NCBI GenBank assembly: GCA_037367355.1
Contig: CM074695.1
Location: 3,348,001 to 3,412,000 of the forward strand
From: Neoscytalidium dimidiatum
Taxonomy: Eukaryota; Ascomycota; Dothideomycetes; Botryosphaeriales; Botryosphaeriaceae
Length of the DNA: 64,000 bases
Direction: 5' to 3'
Below the pieces are notes generated by a model that was not told the origin of the DNA, made no database searches, and saw nothing but the letters and a program-made list of their open reading frames with translations. Shown piece after piece: positions 21,876 to 33,941 of the stretch. Position 1 is the stretch's first letter, and every line of letters begins with the position of its first letter. A program made the position numbers and the translations under genes.

Positions 21876-23702
21876 GTTGCAATCCTCTTCTCGACGAAGA
21901 AGTAAATTGAAAATTAGTGCTGTCCAGTGATGCTGATGCCGATGCTGCTGTTTATGCACGCGTAGAAAATCTATCATGGGGGACAGTATTGAGCGCCGCC
22001 TTGTGCGGCTTTGTCAGAACCTTCAGCCTATTATCAAGTTCCCCGACCCGATCACCCAGCAGCACAAGCGATCCATAATCACATTCCTAGATCTCTGACG
22101 CACTGCTCAGCGTTACTTGATGCGATGATGCAACACCGCCCGGTGCGTACATATGTTGTTGTGTCGAGCCCCAGCCTTGTCCGCACCCCTTCGCCTCCCT
22201 CAACCGCACGCGACCGAGACGCGCCCGCCACGCACGTAGATCGTAACGCTTTCGCAACCCACCCACCGTCGTCGAAGCATTCCTGATTCCACAGCTCCTC
22301 GCCCGCGATATCGTCGATCCTATCCGAACGAACTATCCATCAGTCCCCGCCGGAACGACAAAGAATCACAACAAACCCCATCGCCCTCGATGGCCCAGCT
22401 CCCGCTGCCACCCCGGGATGAAACCCACCGCGCCCACCATCCGCCGAAGCAACAGATATTCCGACCGCTGTAGCCTAATACTCTCCCGCCTTTCCCATCG
22501 CTAGTCCCACTCGCGTATCGACGACGGCACGTTGCGTAGCATGGCGGGTGAAACGCCACCGCGTTCGTTCCAGCAGGCAGCAGGATAATGGAACATCCGC
22601 GCTCCGCACTCCCAGGAAGGCGAACGCCACACACACACATATCGGCCAATCAAAGGATCATAATTAAAAGGATGTAGAAAGGAGCTGCGTAGGCGTCAAA
22701 CAAAGGCGGGAAAAGAAGCTCATTCTTGGGGGATGGGTCAGCGACGACGCGTTTCCGTACTCCAAGGCTAGGGAGCACCGCGTTCGTGCAGCCTAGTAGA
22801 CGGACGCTTCGGCCGGCCAGTCACCGCCGCTGAACAACGCTACCCGCGGCGTTTCCACGTGTCGCCGTGTAGGGTAGGTAGTCATGCGCGGTGGGCGGTT
22901 GCGGGCCTGTCGACGGACAGGAAACAAGCGGGGAGAGGAGCCATCGCAGCGGGCAACCAAAAAAAAAAAAAAAAAGGAAAACAATCCTCTCTTCCGCAAA
23001 CTGAGACCTTTCATAAGGAGAAACTTTCAAATGAGGGTTCATAGGAAGTTGAAACAGGCGCTCGGACGTGGATGTCGCGAGAGGAGTGTGGCATCTGCGT
23101 TCGGACAGCTGCTTTAGCTGCCTATGGGATTCGTGTTGCGGTCTGAAAGATGATTTTTTTCCGCCCTCTGCGATGCAATGAATCTCACGTGCATTCTAGA
23201 ATGCAGTAGTCCAGATCCCTCACATGACTGTCTCCTGAAAAGATGCTGGTACTGCAAAGGCATGGGGCTTGAACCAGCCACCCGGGCTCAGGTGTGGTGG
23301 AAAACGAGATGTAGAATATTGATGGGCGGAAGCGCTCTTCGTAATCCGCATGTGCGTTTGCTGTGTGGATTCATAGTCCCTTTCACACCGATCCGGTACC
23401 GTAACAAGACAAAATATCATGCCATCCTATCCCACAATTCACGTGTTCATGTATGCCTTCATTCGCCCCATCTGTGATCCAACAACGTTGGCAAATCAGT
23501 TTAATGCGGCTCATATGTCCATTCGCAGAATCAGACTCGGTAAGGAATCAAAATTATATGAACATTGCTATGCAACGGAGAAGAGTGTGTATATACACCG
23601 CCCCATCCTAAATCACCTTGCTACCCCGCCGCCCTCTCGAGCAAAGATCAACAAAAGCAAGTAGGGCTGCCGTTAAAATACACCGTCCCTCCTACTCCCT
23701 CT
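21876..23702. other. Gene-poor stretch
   Basis: About 1.8 kb between the possible small protein and the 3' end of the CYP52-like gene. It contains a 17-nt A tract at 22959-22975 and a short CA-repeat near 22628-22640. I see no supported gene, tRNA or inverted repeat. Confidence 0.4.
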
Positions 23703-25405
23703 CTATGCCTTCGCCTCCTTCAACTTCAACTTGACGCCCTCGCCGGGACAGCTCGTCAGCGTCAACCCATAGCTCACCCGCCCGTCCATGCCGAAGCCCT
23801 GCAGCGCCTCGAACCGCTGCAGCAACCGCACCACGACATAGCCGGCCTCGGTGAGCGCGAACTGCTGGCCCAGACAGATCCTGGGGCCGCCATTGAAGGG
23901 CAGGTACTCCCAGCCGACCTTGCGGCCCTCCCACCTCTCCGGGCGGAACTGCGCCGCGTCCTCGCCCCACAGGTCGGTGCGGCGCTGCATGGCGTGCACG
24001 CTGTAGCCGACCTCCTGCCCTTCCTGGACGAAGACTGGCGACTTGCCGTCGGGCCCGCCACCGAGCGGGATGGTGGTGTCGACGGCGGCGCGGCGCGAGT
24101 TCATGGGCACGACGGGGAACAGGCGCAGCGTCTCGTTGAGCGTGTACTGCAGGTACGAGCATGCCTTGAGGCGCTCGAACGAGATCTCATCCGGGTCGGA
24201 CTCCTGCCAGGTGCCGAACTCGTTGACGATGACGCTGCGCAGCTTGTCGTACTTGTCCTGGTTCTGCGCCAGCAGCCAGAACAGCCACGACAGCAGCGAG
24301 GCCGTCGTGTCGCGGCCGGCGAGGAGGATGTTCAGCAGCTGGTCGCGGAGCTGGATCGGGTCACGGGTCTGGGCAGCCAGGGCGTCCAGGAAGATGTACT
24401 TTTCCTTGTTTCCCGTGCCCTTTTCAAGCTCCTTCTCGCGCAGTTCCTTCTTGAGGGCGAGCTGGACGAAGTGGTCCACGAAGGCGTGAACGTCGCGGCA
24501 TTGCTTCTTGAAGTCGGCCGTATGGGCGAGCCAATATCTCTTTCCGAAGCGGCCCGCGCGAGCGAGGTACCATTGGGCCTTGTCGAAGGCGAAGGCGAAG
24601 TTACGCTCGTCTTGTTCCGGCAGGGCTTTACCGCGGTCAGTGGAGTAGCCGGGCAGTGCGGCGAGTTGGCTGTCGACGCTCTCGCCGAAGAGGAATTCGG
24701 TAGCAGAGTCAATCGTCAGGCGGAAGAAGAGGACTTGAATGTCGGTGATGTCGGTCCAACCATCCGCATTGACGGGCAGCGCTTTCATCATGTTCTGCAC
24801 GTGCTGCTCTTCCAGCTTCAAATCGCTGATCTGGCCACGAGCGAACTGAGGGCGGAGCAGGGCACGAGAGAGCTCCCAACCCTTTCCATCTGACGCGAAC
24901 TGAGCATAAATCATGAGCCTTCTAACTCCAAAATGAAAAAAAGGGAAGAAAGCAAATTGATGGTGCGGATCAGGGACTGTGGGACTACACTTACAATACC
25001 GTGGCCCAATAATGGCTCGAAGTTTCCATTTCTCCTCGGACCCAGGCCGAAATCCTTGAACTGGGTGGCCAAGATGGCCTGTATGTTCTTGGGTTCAATG
25101 GTGAAGAAACTCTCCTCGCCAGCAATGATGTTCCGCATCGTCGTCACGCGGCGGCCTTCACGCTCGCTGATGTCTTTGATGCGCTCCTCGCTAAATTCAG
25201 GAATACGCTTTTCCTTGTCGGCTTTCAGAAGCTGACGGACGTTCCAGATGCCGAGCGGATCTCCACGATTGAGCATGGGTGCTGGCTGACAGCCCAGGGC
25301 GCGAGCTTTGCGGGAGGCATTCCACGAGGATACAACGTACGTGATACCAAGGTAGAGAACGTAGGCAACCACGGCCCAAAGGGCAAAGAAAACCGTGGCC
25401 TGCAT
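23703..25405 (-). CDS. Cytochrome P450, CYP52-like (fatty-acid/alkane hydroxylase type)
   Basis: Membrane-anchored P450 of the clan that omega-hydroxylates fatty acids and alkanes at the ER (family knowledge; substrate inferred). The chosen ATG at 25405 (MQATVFFALWAVV) directly opens the transmembrane anchor; 13 codons upstream are also open. Exon 1 is 25405-24995 and exon 2 is 24899-23703. The 95-nt intron joins LLGHGI to FASDGKGWELSR exactly as expected, giving 535 aa. Motifs are ELSRALLRPQF in the C-helix region, FLFGES typical of CYP52 relatives, I-helix LLAGRDTTAS, K-helix ETLR, and the haem loop FNGGPRICLG with Cys479. The gene is intact. It is not clustered with the first P450 and belongs to a different clan. 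Confidence 0.92.
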
Positions 25406-26941
25406 TGTCTGTGGTTTGATAGAAGGGTATCGACAGGCAAGCACAAAATAGCAGGTAGGATCAAGGCAGAAGTAATGGTTTCCGCAGACGGTTGCCGCAA
25501 GTACGTGGAGGAGAGTCGGGTCGAACAGGTCGCACGCAAGATGTTAAGTGGCTTGTCGTCGGCCTGACGTTTGCCGGCGGGGTATCACATGAACCGAAAG
25601 TGTACAATCAGGGGCGGACGAGTAGGCAACTTTTCTACCCGCGAACTAGGGCGAAACAACGCTGCGGGGAACTGGAGCATGGGGCGCAGTTGGCAGACGC
25701 AGAGCGATGCTGATGAAAAGGCTAAGCTCATGTGGTAGCAACCACGCGGCGGAAGGAATACTTGTGGGGGCGAAGGCGACTGGCAATTGGCTGCATGTCG
25801 GTGAGAGAAGAAAGCGAAGTGGTACTCATGCCCAGGAAAGGCTCAAGCGCACGCTGACACGACGGAATAGCGAACATGTGGAACCTGCATGCTCAGGCAT
25901 CAGGACAATCTCACAGGCAGGACGAGAAGCGGGCTCAATGCGCCTCGGCTGATTGGGCGAGCCGGCGTCTGCTGGCGGATGCGGCTCCTTTAGTCTTCCC
26001 GCCGCACCTTCAATCCCTCCGCTCCATCCTGTTCGTCCGACGCTGCCAGTCGCCAACCATTGGCTGCCGCGTCTTCTGTCTCGTGCGCCCCTTGCTGCCG
26101 CAGCTTCGCCTGCAATGGTCGCGTGATTGATTCCCTGTTTCAGCCTTGCCAACTTCGCGCGTACTACTAGGTAACTAAATGGCACACATCGCGGTGCTCG
26201 GACAGTGTCTTGGACGTGCCCGTGCACTCCTCGAGCTGCGTCGCATACCCTCTCATCATTACGCATCGGGGTGGATCTCTCGTCTTTCAAAGTCGTTGGT
26301 AGGAGCACACCTGGGCCTCCCGCTCAGACCGAGACCTTCGTATCAAAACTGACTGAGTCCGGCGCCGCCAGCCGCCTCGGGCTATTTGGATGCCGGAATG
26401 GGCAATGTGGAGGCACGTAGTGCGGTGTGCTCGTCGTCTCGGTCATGATGCATCAAACAGCTATTTGCAGGACCCGTCTTACTCAGCTGTGGCGCTGTTT
26501 GGTGGAATCTGCCCTATTGGACCAAATCGAAGCATGAAATCGGAAAGGCCGGAGAATAGGATGCGGTATGCAGGCTGTCTGCCTTGGACGCACAGCGCTG
26601 GTCATTGTGGAACATAAGCAGCCAAGCCATGCAGCCGTAGTCTGATCTGACCGCCGCTCATCCGGATGTACGGAGCACTTTCTTTAACATTACTCAAGCA
26701 GGTTCCGGCTGAGTCTCGTCCCGATCTCCCGCAAAAATAGTCAGGCAGTAAGTCTCTCCAAATTGTCAGTAGTGGGAATCATTCTCATTCGATAATACAG
26801 CAATCAACAACTCGTCGGGCTGGCCAGCAATTACAGGGTATCGGGGCTGCCGAACCAAAGGTAGTGCCCAGTCTCGAACCAAGAGAACAGCAGTGCTTGC
26901 TCCTGCGACGCTGCCTTCCGCTTCCCGCCTTGAGATGACCT
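25406..26941. other. Intergenic region between P450 and chitinase
   Basis: About 1.5 kb containing the promoter of the CYP52-like gene at its left end and the 3' flank of the chitinase at its right end. Open frames of up to 160 codons occur, but their composition is not protein-like and I do not support them. Confidence 0.4.
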
Positions 26942-28578
26942 TTACTCGCCTGGCATACCCTTCCTGAGGTTCTCAAACTTGCTGTCCGGATAATCCAGAT
27001 TATTCTCTGCGAACTCTGCTTTGCCGCCATCATGACCCAACATATGCTTCGCCACCTTTGACAGAGAAAAATGTCGATTAGTCGAGGATTCCCTTGGTTG
27101 GTGTCGATTCAGAGCATCACTCACGTTGCCGATGATGCTCTCGTGGCCGGGTTTGTCGGCAGAGGACTCCCACCACATGGCGCCGCCAAGCCCGTGATCG
27201 CGGATGTACTCGACCTTGTTGAGCGCCATCTGCACCGTGTCGTACGATACCATAGTCCTGGAGACTGGGTCGTAGCAGTATGTCGCGCCCGCATCTCTGT
27301 CGAAGTGCTCGTGTGCACCAGGCCGCGGAAGGTCCTGCAAAAGGAAACATCAGCATCTGCTGGAAGTTAGGCCCGAACATTAATCACCTTATAATCCCAC
27401 ACGCCGTTTTCCCAGCTGCCTTCACCGATGCCACTGTACGGCTTTCCGGGACCATCTGTATTTTGAAAAGCACGACCATATAGCGGCATTCCTACCACCA
27501 TTTTATCACTCGGAATACCGTTATTCACATAATACCGAAGAGCTTGCTCGGCGTTGAACGGCGTGCATTCCGGGTTGTGGTTACACTGATACAGGTTCGC
27601 CTGGTGGCCCGCCTTGCTATCCCAAGAACCGGCAAAGTCATACGCCATCAGGTTGATAAAGTCCAGATAGCGATTCATTGCGCCAAGGTGCAGTTTGGTG
27701 TAGTTCTGCGGTCCCGCGGGAGCAGCAATGGTTAGCAAGAAGTGCTTATCGCCGTACCCAGCGTTGCGGAGCTTAGCGGCATAGGCATCCAAAGCTTCAC
27801 GGGTTTCCTTGAGCAATAGGACCCAGTCACGCGCCTGCGAGTCGTTTTGCGGATACTCCCAGTCGATGTCGAGGCCATCGAGACCAAGGTCCTTCAGCAG
27901 TTGGACGGCACTTTGTGCAAAGCGCTGACGCCCGGCGGGTGTGGAAGCCGGCGCGGCAAAGTTGGAACTGTAGGTCCAACCGCCAATGGAAAGGAGAACT
28001 TTAAGGTTGCGATTGCGCTTCTTGAGGAGATAGAGCTGCTTGATACAGCCGTAAACATTGGTGCCGATATCATTCCAAGAATCGCTGGGGTAATGCTTCT
28101 CGACATCGGACCAACTGTCTGTGATGTACCTGAAGCAGAGTCAGGCATATACGTCTTGAATGCTGTTGGGGTTTGGGTATCCGTACACTTCACCTGTATC
28201 CGGTCGTACGTTGGCGAAGGCATAGAGCACGTGGGTCAATTTCTCGGCAGGGAGATCTTGAGGATTGTGCTGACGACCGTAGATAGCCTAGAGAGCGTTA
28301 ACATGCCAGTACCTCGGTATATCTGGACGTTACTGTGAGGTTTCACGAACCCAATTGACGAAATACGCCACAGTTCTGTATCCGTTTCCGCCACCCATTG
28401 TTGGTGCTGTCGATCCTGACGAGAAGATGTGCAGTACTGAAGATGCAGCAGATCTGAGGGGGGGAACGAGCTGCTGTGTGACGGCAGAAGAGTAGGTGTG
28501 GGGGGCCAAATATAAGGAAAGAGAGAGAATGGCGACCGCTGTGGCAGTTACAGTGGAGAGGGCCGGTGTCCAACGCAT
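26942..28578 (-). CDS. GH18 chitinase, class V-type endochitinase
   Basis: Hydrolyses chitin. Five exons: 28578-28351, 28287-28187, 28129-27388, 27334-27125 and 27055-26942. The total is 464 aa from the ATG at 28578, or 404 aa from the internal ATG at 28398. The catalytic motif DGLDIDWE (Glu201 in the long form) is intact. Other family landmarks are [42 protein letters not shown] and GAMWWE. The last intron (70 nt, GTGAGT...AAG with CTAAT branch) keeps an open frame if unspliced. Removing it joins SIIGN to VAKHML and leads to NYLDYP-like [13 protein letters not shown], as in relatives. The long form adds a hydrophobic segment ([15 protein letters not shown]) before the fold. This would make a secreted or membrane-anchored form, while the short form begins as in many wall-remodelling fungal chitinases. 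Confidence 0.92.
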
Positions 28579-29175
28579 CGTCACAACTGTGGCGCAGCAC
28601 CTGGTCGAGGGACCCCTCCACAGCTCCGAGCACCAGCTGAAACAGGTTTAACGGGTCGAGGATGATGATCTTACTCGCTGGCGCCACTCAAAGGTGTCGT
28701 CGAAGCGCTGCATCGACTCGTGCTCCATTAACCTTGTGGGGTTAAGGTAGCATTCGGGATGAGCCTGCTGATGGGAGCTGCCGGAAGCTCGTGATTGTTG
28801 TTGCCTTGGAGCTCTCATTTGCCCCTCTGTTGCCGCTTTATGTGCGAATGACGTCGGATCCAGCGGCAACCACCATTTCAACGTGGCCGCTGGCATAGCA
28901 GGCCGCACGGTGGTCAGTGATTGCATGTGGCGACGACGAAGCACGAATGCTTGAGGGACAAGACCGGTCACAAAGCACTGGAACTCGATACGGTTGCCTC
29001 AGTTATGGTCTGCCTGTTTACTGAGAATGATAGTGAAGTTGAATATCCTACAACGCCATAGTCCTTGGCCCCTATTCGGCCAGCCATCGAACGCCTTCTG
29101 CTTACACCGAGAGGCAAGCATGAGCCCACATTCAGTCGCCCGTCCGTCCATGCTCAGCTCCGCCACAGAAACGGA
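28579..29175. other. Intergenic region upstream of chitinase
   Basis: This 597-bp spacer lies between the chitinase start and the 3' end of the J-protein gene, both on the minus strand. It should contain the chitinase promoter; I see no clear TATA box or gene. Confidence 0.4.
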
Positions 29176-30096
29176 TTACGAGGGAGAGGCGTCGCGAATG
29201 CCAGAGATGTCGGCACGCTTAACATCCTCGCTGGAGCAGACATCTTTATACGGAAGCAATCTCCGATAGGCCTCCTCGCTTTGTGTGGCGGCGTCTCTGT
29301 GCCGCAGGAAGCTCTGTATTCTCTGCTCTCGGTCGCCGCACGCCATGGCAGCCTGCCGAACCCGCCTCAGTTCCCTGCTCGTCTGCGCATGTACAATATC
29401 CCTTTGCTCAACCATCGTATTTCCCCACTGTCCTGCTCGAGTTGCTTGTCCGTAGCCTCCGAGAGCTGCAACAAGAACTACCAATCCCACAAATGCCCCG
29501 TTGGAGACAAATATCGGATGCTGGTCGCTCTTCTGGTCCCGATTGTACCACCGCTCCCAGTCTTCCCAGGTCGCATTCGCAGACGGGTCCTGCCCGGGTT
29601 TCCACTGGTGGGCGCGCTCATATGCGGGTGCATTTATCTCTCTCGCGCTACCCCAGCCGGCACCATACCGGTCGTACGCACTACGCTTCGTTGGATCGGA
29701 TAGTATCGTGTGGGCGGCAACAATGAGACGGTAGCGCTCGAGACGGACAGGATGAGGACAGATATCGGCGCGCACGTGGGAGGGAAGGTTGCGATCCGGG
29801 TGGTATATCTTCACCAGCTCATAGAAAGCTCGCTTGTTATATGGCGAACCCTTCTTTAAGTTGAAGATCTCGTACGGTGTCGGCAGCTTCCCCGCTACCG
29901 AGCTTTCTGGCCACGGGAAGTGCTCGCCATCGTAGGAGTCGTTCGTACCGGCAATATCGGCATATGTCCGGACGTGTGCGGTGGTTGATCGTGTGCGTCG
30001 GGTGGGCGATGACGCACTACATGGTGGCGTCGGGCTGGAGACACATTGAAAGCCTTGGTAGGAGCAGAGGAGAAAGCCGGGCTTCTTGAAGAGCAT
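29176..30096 (-). CDS. JID1: JID1-type mitochondrial J-domain protein
   Basis: J-protein with a mitochondrial leader and one membrane segment, resembling yeast JID1 (function poorly known). Single exon from the ATG at 30096, 306 aa. The N-terminus is rich in Ser/Arg/Cys and poor in acidic residues (RRTRSTTAHVRTYA), as in a presequence. The J domain spans about residues 70-145 with PTPYEIFNL, HPD in KIYHPDRNLP and HTILSDPTKRSAYDRYG. A Trp-rich segment (WEDWERWY) precedes the hydrophobic stretch FVGLVVLVAALGGYG around residue 205. The rest is a charged helical tail. This arrangement (J domain first, transmembrane segment after) fits JID1 better than Pam18. It is divergent from the next gene across 345 bp. 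Confidence 0.75.
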   Translation of the reverse strand: MLFKKPGFLLCSYQGFQCVSSPTPPCSASSPTRRTRSTTAHVRTYADIAGTNDSYDGEHFPWPESSVAGKLPTPYEIFNLKKGSPYNKRAFYELVKIYHPDRNLPSHVRADICPHPVRLERYRLIVAAHTILSDPTKRSAYDRYGAGWGSAREINAPAYERAHQWKPGQDPSANATWEDWERWYNRDQKSDQHPIFVSNGAFVGLVVLVAALGGYGQATRAGQWGNTMVEQRDIVHAQTSRELRRVRQAAMACGDREQRIQSFLRHRDAATQSEEAYRRLLPYKDVCSSEDVKRADISGIRDASPS

Positions 30097-30441
30097 CTTC
30101 TCCGATGTTTACCGCGGGGCGCATGGCTCCAGCAGCATTGCAGGAGGAAGCGGGACGAGGGATGAGGGAGATGTTATAGAGGGTGCGATTCCGGAGTCAA
30201 GTCATAGGCGCGGCTGCATCGGCGGCGAGGGCGGAGGCGGGTATCGATAAGTCAGCCCCAGCTAAAACGAGCTGCTGCGCAAGTATGAGGTCGTTCTCCT
30301 GACCAGCGTTCACGCCCCACGTCCAACAATCGCTGCTGTCTGGTTTACAACGCTCTCTTATGTTCTCATCGCGCTAATCACTGATGCATCCTCGGCCACT
30401 CATTTGCCCCGCCCGCCTGGTGCGCGACAACAACCGACAAC
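30097..30441. other. Divergent intergenic region
   Basis: This 345-bp spacer separates the start codons of the JID1-like gene and the uncharacterised gene at 30442. No TATA box or other motif stands out. Confidence 0.4.
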
Positions 30442-31652
30442 ATGCAACCCCGACCGGACGCATTCCTCTCGCGCTTCATCTCACGCCGCCGTGTCCAGCG
30501 TGCTCGTGATGCTTTTGACCCGGGGAGTGGTCAGGTCTTTTCTGAGACCCACTGCAGCATGACATCGATGGTGCCCTCGTGGGTAACAGCTACTACTGGA
30601 AGCATCGTCGATCTTATCGAGTTTCGGAATGTCGAATCAGTTGGAGTCACTAGCCTCGAGGATATTGCTCTTCGTTCTGTGCTTCTGCAACTCGACAATT
30701 TAGATCATGAGACTCTTTCCTGCGTTCCATGGCCCATCGGGAAGAAGATATGGGCTTGTGTTCGAGAGTTCAGACTAGATTCACTGCGTACCTGGCGCCT
30801 ATTTGTCAAGGCATATCCTGAAGAGCGGGCTGCTTTCCAAGGGATTCGTAAAGTCTGCCTATGGAATCCAAACGTTCACATCAAACTTGATGAGATCATT
30901 AAGCAAATCGCTGCACCAAGGTTTGAGTGGATTACCCACCTGATCTTGCAGGACCCTGGCCTCTCCAAATCCGACTGGGGCAAGTTGGCAAAGATCCCGA
31001 ACTTAGGCGCTCTCGATATACTAGGCCCGCACGAGGCCAGTATGGACGACCGCGTTGTGCGAGGTTGGAGCGAGGCAGCAAAAGACGGGTGTGCTTTTTC
31101 AAAGCTGCGTGTTATTTTCCTTATTTGTGAACCTTGGATCACTGAACGCTCGCTGCACTACCTTGGGACGCTTCCGGCCTTGGTCCTCTGTAATATGACA
31201 GGGTGTGATATTGATCTGCTACAATTGGAGAACTCTGGATGGAACAAGTGCCTGGAGTACGTATGAGTAGCACCCATGAGCGGGCAGCAGGCGCTGACAT
31301 CTGAGTTAGAGACGAGCTTAGCCACCAGCTGAACGCTGAGTGGACGTTCTCTTCAAATCCACATGATGCCTTGCGTGCTTATTACCGACGCGCTGCATCT
31401 TCGGTTCTTTTTCCCTACCAGAAGGCAGGGCTCGATGAAGAGCCGGTACTATCGCTATACAAACGCACGACGGAAATACCATTATTGCCGACACGCATGG
31501 CGCTTTGGTTCCATCGCCGTAACCCGGTCGCTCAAAAAGACCTGGAGAATTCGGAAGCGCAAGCTACTACTGAGCCGCCCCTGAAGAGACGGAAACTGCG
31601 GGCTACGAAAGAGAAGAGTCTCGGTGACGTCATGGGTGGATTTGGTTTGTGA
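30442..31652 (+). CDS. Uncharacterised protein with leucine-rich-repeat-like middle
   Basis: I do not recognise a named family. Exon 1 is 30442-31256 and exon 2 is 31310-31652, with a 53-nt GTACGT...TAG intron. The join gives NKCLEDELSHQ and a total of 385 aa. Residues about 70-270 contain evenly spaced hydrophobic segments such as ITHLILQDPGLS, LGALDILGP, LRVIFLICEPW and LPALVLCNMTGCDI. These resemble loosely conserved leucine-rich repeats of fungal F-box-associated proteins. The C-terminus has a basic patch (PLKRRKLRATKEK) that could be a nuclear localisation signal, ending in GGFGL. The exon structure and frame continuity make it a real gene; its role is unknown. Confidence 0.7.
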
Positions 31653-32216
31653 TTGTGGTGTTTTGGGACCAAGTCCGTGAAAGACTCTCGTTTGCACTGC
31701 TGCAGAGAAGGTCGTGTATGCCCCTGTTCGAGATACCCCAATTCTACTTCACCCACTCAACTATGTACGGTTTCGATTTTCCAAAACGGCAATTTCTATT
31801 TGAAGCAGTTCGTATAAAGTTGCATGTGCTGGTGATGTGCTGGGTGTATCAGTCAGGTTATGGCCTGGGTTTCAACAATGAATTAGAAAAGTGATGACAA
31901 GATACACGAGATTGGCCATGTTTAAGGCCAACGTTGATCCAATTCTATTGGCGATGTGCTCGTGTTGCAGCCTCACGCTTTCCGTTTCGGGAAATGTTGC
32001 CTGACTGCCGCCTAAACTTTAAACTAGCAGCAGTGCCACTCCGACGATCCTGCCATTGAGCACCGCATATAAGACCACCTGATCGCGCGCGAAAGATGCG
32101 TCTCCAGAACAAAGACGAACGCGTCCAACCCTTTGTGCCTTCATCTGAGGCTTCGTACCGCATTATCTGCCAAGGAGTGCGCCTTTGCTACAAACGTCAG
32201 AGACCCAATCGCAACC
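31653..32216. other. Intergenic region with TATA box
   Basis: This 564-bp region lies between two plus-strand genes. It contains the TATA-like element at 32066-32073 and otherwise nothing I can name. Confidence 0.4.
32066..32073 (+). promoter_or_regulatory. TATA-like element of F-box-like gene
   Basis: CATATAAG lies 144 bp upstream of the chosen ATG at 32217. An ATG at 32096 opens a 66-codon frame that overlaps the main start in another frame. Whether that upstream ATG is inside the transcript depends on the exact start site. Confidence 0.4.
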
Positions 32217-33523
32217 ATGACTGGCAGAGGACGTCGCCAACGAAAGAGAGAGCAGCAGGCAATCTCAAAGCTTGTTGGGGCTGCCCTCGAGCTTAATTGT
32301 TCAACCAGCCCCAGTCCCTTCTCACATTACCTTCCTAAGTCTTATACCACTCCTGCACAGCCATCAAAGCCTACAGAGAAGACACCAAAGCAGTCTGCTC
32401 CAAGGTCCTACAAACGCAAGCGAGCTGAGACTCCGCGATGGCGAGAGTACGGAATGCGCTCACGCCAGCAAGTCTCGTACGCCGACGCGGATGACTCGGA
32501 TGATAGCGCGTTCTACGGCTCAGATGATGACGGCGAAGAGATTACAGCGCTGAAGGTTGGCTCTCCTATGCGCTCGATATACCTCCATATTCTTACTGAC
32601 CTCACTGTCCCATTCGACAGAAAGCTAAGGTCGAACGGTCCCTCCCAAAACGCAAAATTTTCCCTTTCCTCTCTCTCCCGCGCGAGCTTCGAGACATGAT
32701 TTACGAGCACGCCGTCGGCAGCTCTTCGATCATCATCACCACTACGCAAGATCTCGGCGACGGTGACCCAACGAACTATGGAACGGCCATCGCTACTACC
32801 ACCAGATCCCCCATCATCCGCCTCTGCAGCCGTGAGATCGGCTATCGGCACACGGCGCAGCGCCTCAGCTGGTGCGAAAACTACTACTGCACCGCCGAAG
32901 GCAGGCGTATCCTCCGGGGCAGCTGGGGCGCCACCAAGAAGAAGAGGGTGGAGTGCTCAATCGCCCCGATCGCCACGACGCTGCTCCGGCTCAATCGGCA
33001 GATCTACGCCGAGGCGGCTCCCGTACTCTACACGGCGTCACGCTTCCAGTTCTGCGACCCGACCGTGCTGCACACGTTCGTGGCCGCGCTGAGCCCGCCA
33101 ACGGGCGCGCTGCTGGGTGACATCGAGCTGCTGAATTGGGAGCAGCGCCGCAGCTACAGCAAGGCGTACAATCACGCCGCGTTCGTGATTCTGGCAGAGG
33201 GTTGCGTCGGCGTCAGGGCGTTCCGCTTCAGGCAGGGCACGTACACGCGCGAGCCGAAGCGCGAGGCTAGGAGGGTCTACCGTTTCGCCTACCCGTGGCT
33301 GGAGCGCTTGGCCGCGGTGAGGGGGGGCGGCGTGGCCGAAGTGCTGAGCATCCTAGCGAAGGGCGTGGAGGAGTGGGGCGACGAGTGGGAGGTGGGCGGC
33401 GAGAAATGGGAGGTGTTTAGTGGGGAGTTTGTTAGGTTGATGGCCCTAGGCGTGAACAGTGAGGGAGAGGAGGTCGAGAACGAGGACGAGAGAGATGATG
33501 AGGGAGATGAATATCAAGGTTGA
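32217..33523 (+). CDS. F-box-like / 2EXR-type hypothetical protein
   Basis: Exon 1 is 32217-32555 and exon 2 is 32621-33523. The 65-nt intron (GTTGGC...ACAG, branch CTGAC) falls between codons and gives 413 aa. The N-terminal 110 residues are basic and disordered, with an acidic patch (DADDSDDSAFYGSDDDGEE). Immediately after the splice comes PFLSLPRELRDMIYEHAV, the classic start of the fungal F-box-like/2EXR fold. It is followed by LLRLNRQIYAEAAPVLYTASRFQF, a hallmark of the same family. The C-terminus is Glu/Asp-rich. Such proteins are common in large families in filamentous ascomycetes; a role in ubiquitin ligation is possible but not shown. The start at 32217 was chosen as the first ATG in frame. 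Confidence 0.75.
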
Positions 33524-33941
33524 GGGCATCTTTGCTTTAGCGGCATTTACATGGTGTTCGTGACATTTTAAGGTCTACACATTCTTTTTCCTGGTAGCCT
33601 TTGCACTAGTCAGCGTACAAATCCGAGTCAGCATTATGAATATTTTCGGCAAATTTAGAGTTGCCTTCTACTCTGATGACGACCTTTTTTTTTTTTTTTT
33701 TGAGATCCCTGTTATCCTAGAACTTCCGTCAGAATTCGTTTCCCTTCCTTTTGATTCTACAAGATTGACTACATTATAAGGAGGAATTTTACGGGTGGGG
33801 TACACATTTTATCAGGCGAGCTGAGTGGGGTATCAAGACTGAGTAGAGTGCGCTGAACGTCAGCTGATACGCCAGAAACATATTGAGTACAAACCAAGGA
33901 CTTTCACCTTCCAAGCTACGGAACAACAAGTCCGTTCAGGC
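33524..33941. other. Convergent intergenic region
   Basis: This 418-bp region lies between two 3' ends and includes a 17-nt T tract at 33685-33701. No gene is seen. Confidence 0.4.

Noticed and set aside
23255..23310. Possible tRNA on the minus strand (GGTTCAAGCC resembles a B box)
   Set aside because: The flanking bases do not form a T-stem, and no A box, anticodon arm or acceptor stem can be built.
25826..26308. 160-codon open frame on the minus strand upstream of the CYP52-like gene
   Set aside because: The composition is not protein-like, no domain is visible, and overlapping frames on the other strand are also open.
28579..28584. Chitinase start two codons further upstream
   Set aside because: That codon is GTG; the first ATG in frame is at 28578.
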